Below, piece after piece: positions 59,236-64,000 of a stretch of 64,000 nt of DNA; position 1 is the first letter of the stretch; every line of letters begins with the position of its first letter. Under the pieces are notes generated by a model. That model was given only the letters and a program-made list of their open reading frames with translations, did not search any database and was not told where the DNA came from. The stretch comes from Streptomyces chumphonensis. Lineage in GTDB: Bacteria; Actinomycetota; Actinomycetes; Streptomycetales; Streptomycetaceae. A program made the position numbers and the translations under genes. The DNA is taken from NCBI RefSeq assembly GCF_014779715.1, contig NZ_JACXYU010000001.1, forward strand, positions 1,116,001 to 1,180,000, written 5' to 3'.

Positions 59236-61602
59236 TCACCACCACTTGGAGGGGCCGACCATGACCTTCATGTGCTTCCCGCTCCACGGCTGGTTGAGGA
59301 TCGTGATGCGGGTGTTGGTGTCGGGCACCTTCACGCTGTGCGTGGGGTTCTCCTCGGACCAGTAGGAGCCGACGCGGTCGTCGAAGACCGGCTTGGGCAG
59401 GTGGCTCTTGATCTTCGTCGGCTCACCGCCCTTGTGGAGCGTGAAGCCCCACGTCGGGTACCAGCTGAACGTCGAGTCGAAGCCCTGGATCCGGTTGCGC
59501 ATGAGCGAACCGTCCGACCACTTCAGGGGCTTGGCGTGGGCGTCGACGGGGAGGATCAGACCCTCGCCGGGGTGGACGCCGACGTTGTTGTCCGCCTGCG
59601 AGGTGTCCCACAGCCAGACCAGCAGGCCGGTCTGGTACTTGAAGTGCTCGACCCAGTTGGGACGGTCCGGGAAACCGAAGTTGTACGGGCCGGTCTTCAG
59701 GGTCTCGTCGTAGCCCGTGTACTGGCGGCTCTCGGCGATGTAGTACTGCGGGTAGGACTTGGTGAAGGACTCACCGATGCGGGTGAAGCCCTTGGCCGTC
59801 CACCCGGCGTCGCCGTCCTCGGCACCGTCCTCCAGGACGAGCTCGCCGTCGACCACGAGGGAGATCTCGTCGGCCGCGAAGCCCATCTCGGCCACGCCGC
59901 CGTCCGTGCGGTAGAAGAACCGCAGGTCGAACTCCTGGCCGACGTAGTCGTCGAGGCCGTAGACGAGGTCGACGTAGCCGCCGGACTCGCCGTCCAGCGC
60001 CGGGGTGTCACTGCCGTCCCGACCGATCGGCTCGCCGTTCACGGTGCCGTCGAGGGCGTTCCAGGTGGCGCCGCCATCGGTGGAGACCTGGGTGTACAGG
60101 TAGTCGTACCCGGCCTCGATCTCCCACCAGCCCTTGAGCGACAGGGCCGCGCCACCGGTCTTGCCGGTGAGGTCGACGCTGCGGGTCAGGGAGTTGGTGA
60201 GGTCGTCACCGCTGCCGCTCCACCACTGCGTCTCACCGGCCGCCGGCTTGACGACGGTCGTGGTGAGCTCCTTCTCCGGGAGCTCCACGAGCACCGCCTG
60301 GGCGCCCTTGCGCTTCTTCGCGTCGGGCTCGTCGGCCTGCGGCGCGAGGGTGTGGAACGACGTCGTCGCGGCCTTGGCCGTGTCGTAGTCGAGCCAGCCC
60401 AGCATCAGCTTGTCCCAGGCCGTCATCTCGCCGGCCCAGTCACCGATGGCGTCCTCGCCCTTGCCCAGCCAGGAACCGGAGGACATCAGCGACCAGTAGG
60501 CGACGGCGGACTCGCCGGTGCCCGAGGTGTCGTAGAGGTCCGGCAGGCCGAGGTCGTGGGCGTACTCGTGCGCGAAGACGCCGAGGCCGCCGTTCTCCGG
60601 CTGCACGGTGTAGTCGCCGACCCACACGCCCGTGTCACCGATCTCGGTGCCGCCGGCCCTGTTGAACTCCGGGCCGGTCTTGCCGTAGTCGGTGCCGTAG
60701 GCGTACCAGCGGTGCGCCCAGATGGCGTCCTCGCCCTGCGCGCCGCCGCCGGCGGACTCGTCCTCACCGGCGTGGACGAACTGGAAGTGGTCCAGGTACC
60801 CGTCCGGCTCGTTGAAGTCGCCGTCGCCGTCGTGGTCGTAGCGGTCCCAGACGTCGTACTCGGCGAGCTGGGCCTTGATGTCCTCGGTGGACTGCCCGGC
60901 GGCCTTCTGGTCCTCGACCCACTGGTTGACGCCGTCGCGGACGGCGTCCCACACGGTGGGGCAGTTGTTCTGGCCGCAGGCGTTGTTGCCGTAACGGGCC
61001 TCGTTGTACTCGACCTTGACCCAGTCGGAGACGGTGCCGTCGACCGAGTACTTGCCCGAGGACTGCGTCTCGAAGTAGGTCTTCACGCTGCCGGGGCCGT
61101 CACCGAAGTAGATGTCGGTGAAGTGCTCGCGGTCGAAGTCCTCCTGCCACAGCGTGGTGTTGTCCTCGTCGCGGTCCGGCTCGGCGATCTCATTGTGCAG
61201 CGGCCCGCGGGTACCACCGTACTGCGGGTCGACCTTGTCGCCGAACTCGATCAGGATCGTGAAGATCTTGTCGGTCTTGACCTGCTCCATCTCGACGTAC
61301 TTCTCGTCGTCGAGCTTCATGACCTTGGAGCCGTTGCGCTCCACCGGCTTCTCACCGGACGCCAGCTTCTGGAGCGCCGCCTGCTTCTGGGCGTTCTGCT
61401 GGTGGGTGAGCGGACCTTCGAGGTTGTGGTCCACGTGCGAGGCGTGGTGGTCGGACGCCTGCGGGTGCGTCGTGTGGTCGTTCGCCGGTTCCTGGGCCTG
61501 CGCGCCGGTACCGGGCAGCATGACGACCGCTGCGCTCATCGCGGCGACGGCGGTGGCCAGCGCCGTTGTCCTCGATCTTATGGATCGATTTGTTCTGATC
61601 AC
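59236..61602 (-). CDS. Secreted M6-family metalloprotease (immune inhibitor A-like)
   Basis: A 788-residue secreted zinc protease. A signal peptide (about 1-37, ending TGAQAQEP) is followed by a propeptide-like His-rich segment, then the catalytic domain with HEYAHDLGLPDLYD (zinc HExxH plus distal Asp, about residue 430) and a Met-turn-like WSLMSSGSW. The C-terminal part contains immune-inhibitor/carbohydrate-binding-type beta domains (GGAALSLKGWWEIE, GYDYLYTQVSTDGG). Such enzymes degrade peptides and host or competitor proteins. GTG 61602 is the start, with GGGGAGG 11 nt upstream. Confidence 0.92.
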   Translation of the reverse strand: MIRTNRSIRSRTTALATAVAAMSAAVVMLPGTGAQAQEPANDHTTHPQASDHHASHVDHNLEGPLTHQQNAQKQAALQKLASGEKPVERNGSKVMKLDDEKYVEMEQVKTDKIFTILIEFGDKVDPQYGGTRGPLHNEIAEPDRDEDNTTLWQEDFDREHFTDIYFGDGPGSVKTYFETQSSGKYSVDGTVSDWVKVEYNEARYGNNACGQNNCPTVWDAVRDGVNQWVEDQKAAGQSTEDIKAQLAEYDVWDRYDHDGDGDFNEPDGYLDHFQFVHAGEDESAGGGAQGEDAIWAHRWYAYGTDYGKTGPEFNRAGGTEIGDTGVWVGDYTVQPENGGLGVFAHEYAHDLGLPDLYDTSGTGESAVAYWSLMSSGSWLGKGEDAIGDWAGEMTAWDKLMLGWLDYDTAKAATTSFHTLAPQADEPDAKKRKGAQAVLVELPEKELTTTVVKPAAGETQWWSGSGDDLTNSLTRSVDLTGKTGGAALSLKGWWEIEAGYDYLYTQVSTDGGATWNALDGTVNGEPIGRDGSDTPALDGESGGYVDLVYGLDDYVGQEFDLRFFYRTDGGVAEMGFAADEISLVVDGELVLEDGAEDGDAGWTAKGFTRIGESFTKSYPQYYIAESRQYTGYDETLKTGPYNFGFPDRPNWVEHFKYQTGLLVWLWDTSQADNNVGVHPGEGLILPVDAHAKPLKWSDGSLMRNRIQGFDSTFSWYPTWGFTLHKGGEPTKIKSHLPKPVFDDRVGSYWSEENPTHSVKVPDTNTRITILNQPWSGKHMKVMVGPSKWW

Positions 61603-61953
61603 GGGTGTGATGTCCTCCCCTGCAAGCACGGTGACTTGACGGGAGGCATTCGACAGGAGGGAAACAAGAAAAGACAGACCTTGTTTTAGACACGTCAAAC
61701 CGGTACGTTGCTGATCTCGTCTGTGTCTTGACCACAACTGGCATCTGTCTGGGGATTCTTGACCGTGACTCGACCGTAAAGCGTCATCCGTCCGACGCGG
61801 GTACGTCTCCGTGCGCCCCCCGTGCACCGGCGCCGTGGGTCAGGTCACGCTTACTCACCGTTCCTCGCGGGCATCTCGCATCGTAGAGTCGTTCGACGGC
61901 CGCGCCTGACCTGACCGACCACCGCAGCTGACCCCCCGAGGACGGATTACGCC
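61603..61953. promoter_or_regulatory. 351-bp divergent region (M6 protease / small membrane protein)
   Basis: No gene is seen. The protease leader contains AAACAAG (61662-61668) and CTTGTTT (61680-61686), a perfect inverted repeat with an 11-bp AT-containing spacer, and TTGAC-type -35-like elements on both strands. This stretch is among the least GC-rich in the window. Confidence 0.45.
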
Positions 61954-62229
61954 ATGCCGCGCCCGAGCCCCGCCCAGATCGCCTACGGTCTCGCGACCGT
62001 CATGCTGACAGCCGTCGCTCTGCTGCTGCTCACCCGGACGGAGTCGGGCACCGGAGCCGTCCTCGTCGCGAGCGGTTCGCTCGTCCTCGGGCTGGTCGTC
62101 TCCCTCACCGTGCCGACCAGGGCCCGGGCCGCACAGACCGGTTCCGCCCCGACCGGCGCGGCGGTGCACCCGACGGCCGCCCGGCCCGCCACCGAGCGGC
62201 CACTGCCGGAGCCCTCACTGCGCCGCTGA
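61954..62229 (+). CDS. Small two-helix membrane protein
   Basis: A 91-residue protein with two close helices (YGLATVMLTAVALLLLT and GAVLVASGSLVLGLVVSL) and a Pro/Ala/Arg-rich tail of about 38 residues, probably cytosolic. No family recognised with confidence. ATG 61954 has GAGGA about 12 nt upstream. Divergent from the protease, convergent with the RDD gene. Confidence 0.7.
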   Translation: MPRPSPAQIAYGLATVMLTAVALLLLTRTESGTGAVLVASGSLVLGLVVSLTVPTRARAAQTGSAPTGAAVHPTAARPATERPLPEPSLRR

Positions 62230-62255
62230 ACCGCCGCTCCCCCGGGCGCCCCGCG

Positions 62256-62951
62256 TCACGCCCGGACCACCACGGTCTTCGCCGCCTTGTCGTGCAGGCA
62301 CTGGTGGTACGGCTGGTCCCACGTGCACCACAGGACGTTGACGAGCCAGAACAGGAACCCGAGGCACGGGACGACGGTCGGCAGTGAGTACACCGCCGCG
62401 CGGAACCAGCCGGGGTTCCCGGCCGGGAGCGCACCGTTGTCCAGCATGACGACCCGGATGCGCATGGCCATCTTGCCGAGCGTCTGCCCCCGGGTGGTGA
62501 GCATCAGCCCCTCGTAGAGGAAGTAGACGAGGGTGTAGATGATCGTCTGCGCGAAGTCCGAACCGTCGTAGGCGGTGTCCGAACCCTCCGTGTCGATCAC
62601 CCAGGTGTTGAACAGCAGCCCGGTGACGACGAGCACGGGGACGGCCACGACCACCCAGTCGATGATGCGCGCGAGCAGCCGCTTGCCGCGCGACGCGAGC
62701 GGCGGCATCCCGGCGAGCGGGCTCGGCGGCCCGTAGCCGTACTCGCCGTAGCCGCCCGGCCCGCCCTGGCCGCCGTAGGGGCCCTGGCCCGGCGGTTCCT
62801 GGCCGTAGGGACCCTGACCGTACGGGCCGCCCGCCGGGGGGCCCGGGTCGCGCGGACCGCCGGCGCCGGGGGGCGGCGGCGCCGGGGGCGGCTTGCGGAA
62901 CGGGTCCTCCTCCGGGGGCTCCCCACCGGGGCGCGGCTGGTCGGTGCTCAT
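62256..62951 (-). CDS. RDD family membrane protein
   Basis: A 231-residue protein. The Pro/Gly/Tyr-rich cytosolic N-terminus (about 1-85, repeats of PYGQGPYGQ-type) precedes an RDD domain with the family Arg and Asp in RGKRLLARIIDWVVVAVPV, then GQTLGKMAMRIRVV, three to four helices and a CTWDQPYHQCLHDKAA ending. RDD proteins are membrane proteins, in some cases Na+/H+ antiporters; role here unknown. A second RDD gene lies upstream on the same strand (98-bp gap), a tandem paralogue. ATG 62951. Confidence 0.88.
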   Translation of the reverse strand: MSTDQPRPGGEPPEEDPFRKPPPAPPPPGAGGPRDPGPPAGGPYGQGPYGQEPPGQGPYGGQGGPGGYGEYGYGPPSPLAGMPPLASRGKRLLARIIDWVVVAVPVLVVTGLLFNTWVIDTEGSDTAYDGSDFAQTIIYTLVYFLYEGLMLTTRGQTLGKMAMRIRVVMLDNGALPAGNPGWFRAAVYSLPTVVPCLGFLFWLVNVLWCTWDQPYHQCLHDKAAKTVVVRA

Positions 62952-63049
62952 GGCCCGAGTGCATCGTGCCGTTCCCCGCCCCGCATCCCGCACGGTCCGT
63001 CCGGGGGAACGCCCCGGACCCCGTTCGGACCCGGCACACCCGCGGCCCC

Positions 63050-64000
63050 TCAGCCCAGCCGCACGCCCCCGGCCGTCGGGCGCCCGACGAACGTGCCGGC
63101 GGCCTTGTCGTGCCAGCACTGCCGCCACGGCCGGTCGAACAGGGACCAGGCGACGTTCAGCAGCCCGAGGGCCACGAGGGCCAGCACGCCGTGCAGCAGC
63201 CAGCGCACCGCTGCCGCGCCGAAGCCCGGCGGGGTCTGCTCCGCCATCCGCAGGACCTGCACCCCGCACACCTTCTTGCCGAGCGTCCGGCCCCAACGCG
63301 CCGTGGGCAGGGCCTCGTACAGCAGACCGAAGAGCAGGAAGGCTCCGACCACGACGGCGAGGTACCCGCCGGTGGTCCCGTCGATCAGCCAGATCTCCCG
63401 TGTGACGCCGGCCTGTTCGGCCGCGTCCACCTGGGCGCGCCAGTGGTCCAGCGCCTTGGGGACGAACGGCGCGGCCACGGCACCGGCTACGGCCCCCTGC
63501 ACGAGCGTGTCGAGGAGCCGGGCCGCCAGCCGACGGCCGAAGGGGGCGGGTCGGGCCTGCTCCTGCGCGGCACGGAGGAACGGGTCGCTGACCGGCGGCC
63601 GCCAGGGCGTGACCGGACCGGCGCCGCCCTTCGCCTCCTCGGGCCGGGCGAGTTCGCGGACCTGCTGCGCCCAGCCGCCGGACTGCTCCTGCCCCGCGGG
63701 GGGCTGCCGCACCGGCTCCGGGGCGGGGGCCGGTGCCGGGGCGGGGGCCGCCGGGGCCGGGGCGGAGGGGGCGGGGGCGGAGGGGGCGACGGGCGCCGGT
63801 GCGGAGGGGCCGGTGGGCGCCGGGGCCTCGGCACCGGGGTGCGGCGGGCTGTCCGGCCGGGCCGCCCGCAGGGTGAACGTGGCGTCCGACCGCGAGGTCG
63901 GCGTCGGACGGGCCTCCGGCGGCGCCGTGGACGGCGGATCCTCCCGCACCGGGGCCGCCGGTTCGGGCCGCAGCCAGCCGCCCCGGGGGTCCGCGACCGG
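63050..64000 (-). CDS. RDD family membrane protein (5' partial)
   Basis: The frame is open to the window edge, at least 316 residues. The visible N-terminal half is Pro/Ala-rich and low-complexity (about 110 residues); an in-frame GTG at 63949 is one possible start. The RDD domain starts FGRRLAARLLDTLVQGAVAG, then GRTLGKKVCGVQVLR and the ending WRQCWHDKAAGTFVGRP. It is a paralogue of the gene at 62256-62951, sharing the RRL-R-LD and W-QC-HDKA patterns. Function unknown. Confidence 0.83.
   Translation of the reverse strand, partial: PVADPRGGWLRPEPAAPVREDPPSTAPPEARPTPTSRSDATFTLRAARPDSPPHPGAEAPAPTGPSAPAPVAPSAPAPSAPAPAAPAPAPAPAPEPVRQPPAGQEQSGGWAQQVRELARPEEAKGGAGPVTPWRPPVSDPFLRAAQEQARPAPFGRRLAARLLDTLVQGAVAGAVAAPFVPKALDHWRAQVDAAEQAGVTREIWLIDGTTGGYLAVVVGAFLLFGLLYEALPTARWGRTLGKKVCGVQVLRMAEQTPPGFGAAAVRWLLHGVLALVALGLLNVAWSLFDRPWRQCWHDKAAGTFVGRPTAGGVRLG

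Overview
The window is high-GC chromosomal DNA from a Streptomyces or a very close relative. The signs are strong GC bias at third codon positions, frequent GTG and TTG starts, GC-rich hairpin terminators, a cslA-glxA locus, a DasR-type chitinase promoter and a cysM-cysO-mec sulfur-transfer cluster. I see no integrase, transposase, phage genes or CRISPR array. Both ends are cut inside genes: a PAS-GGDEF-EAL protein at the left and an RDD membrane protein at the right.

Left part (1-18.6 kb, accessory-looking). After the cyclic-di-GMP protein comes a divergent catabolic cluster: two maleate-isomerase/arylmalonate-decarboxylase-type proteins on the minus strand, and a D-2-hydroxyacid dehydrogenase, an amidase and a DUF3830 protein on the plus strand. 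A symmetric 38-bp nested dyad lies between the two arms. Two identical tRNA-Lys(CTT) genes in opposite orientation bracket 6.8-15.7 kb. That interval carries an EhuBCDA-type ectoine/amino-acid ABC importer, a DJ-1/AraC regulator divergent from an MFS permease, an IclR regulator and a secreted GH19 chitinase with two chitinase-type promoter boxes. Next to the second tRNA-Lys is an orphan polyketide fragment. It encodes an ACP fused to an acyltransferase that has lost both catalytic residues, an aromatase/cyclase, and a divergent 61-residue acidic peptide, with a perfect inverted repeat in the shared upstream region.

Middle part (18.6-41 kb). The cslA-glxA operon makes and oxidises a cellulose-like glycan at the hyphal tip. 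It is followed by a second, secreted copper-radical oxidase, a DyP peroxidase and a GH6 endoglucanase lipoprotein. Then come a secreted protein with a class F sortase that lacks the usual catalytic Arg, a HAD phosphatase, a Gfo/Idh oxidoreductase, an FAH-family hydrolase, a TetR regulator divergent from an aldehyde dehydrogenase, a DUF445 protein, an SGNH hydrolase and an ABC-2 exporter.

Right part (41-64 kb, housekeeping-like). This holds a class A PBP, a Gdx/SugE guanidinium exporter with a guanidine-III-like leader, a GroES-like protein, Bcp, an HNH endonuclease whose stop codon is the anticodon of tRNA-Leu(TAG), RdgB and RNase PH, a split PTS (EIIB/EIIC) and an MBL hydrolase. The CysM-CysO-Mec system follows, with a Cys-rich upstream peptide, then an alanine/Na+ symporter, ClpS-DUF2017, PncB and PncA for NAD salvage, an M6 (InhA-type) protease and two RDD membrane proteins.

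The most promising unusual items are the ACP-pseudo-acyltransferase with its aromatase and small peptide, the HNH-tRNA overlap, the guanidine-type leader, the Arg-less sortase and the maleate-isomerase/DUF3830 cluster.
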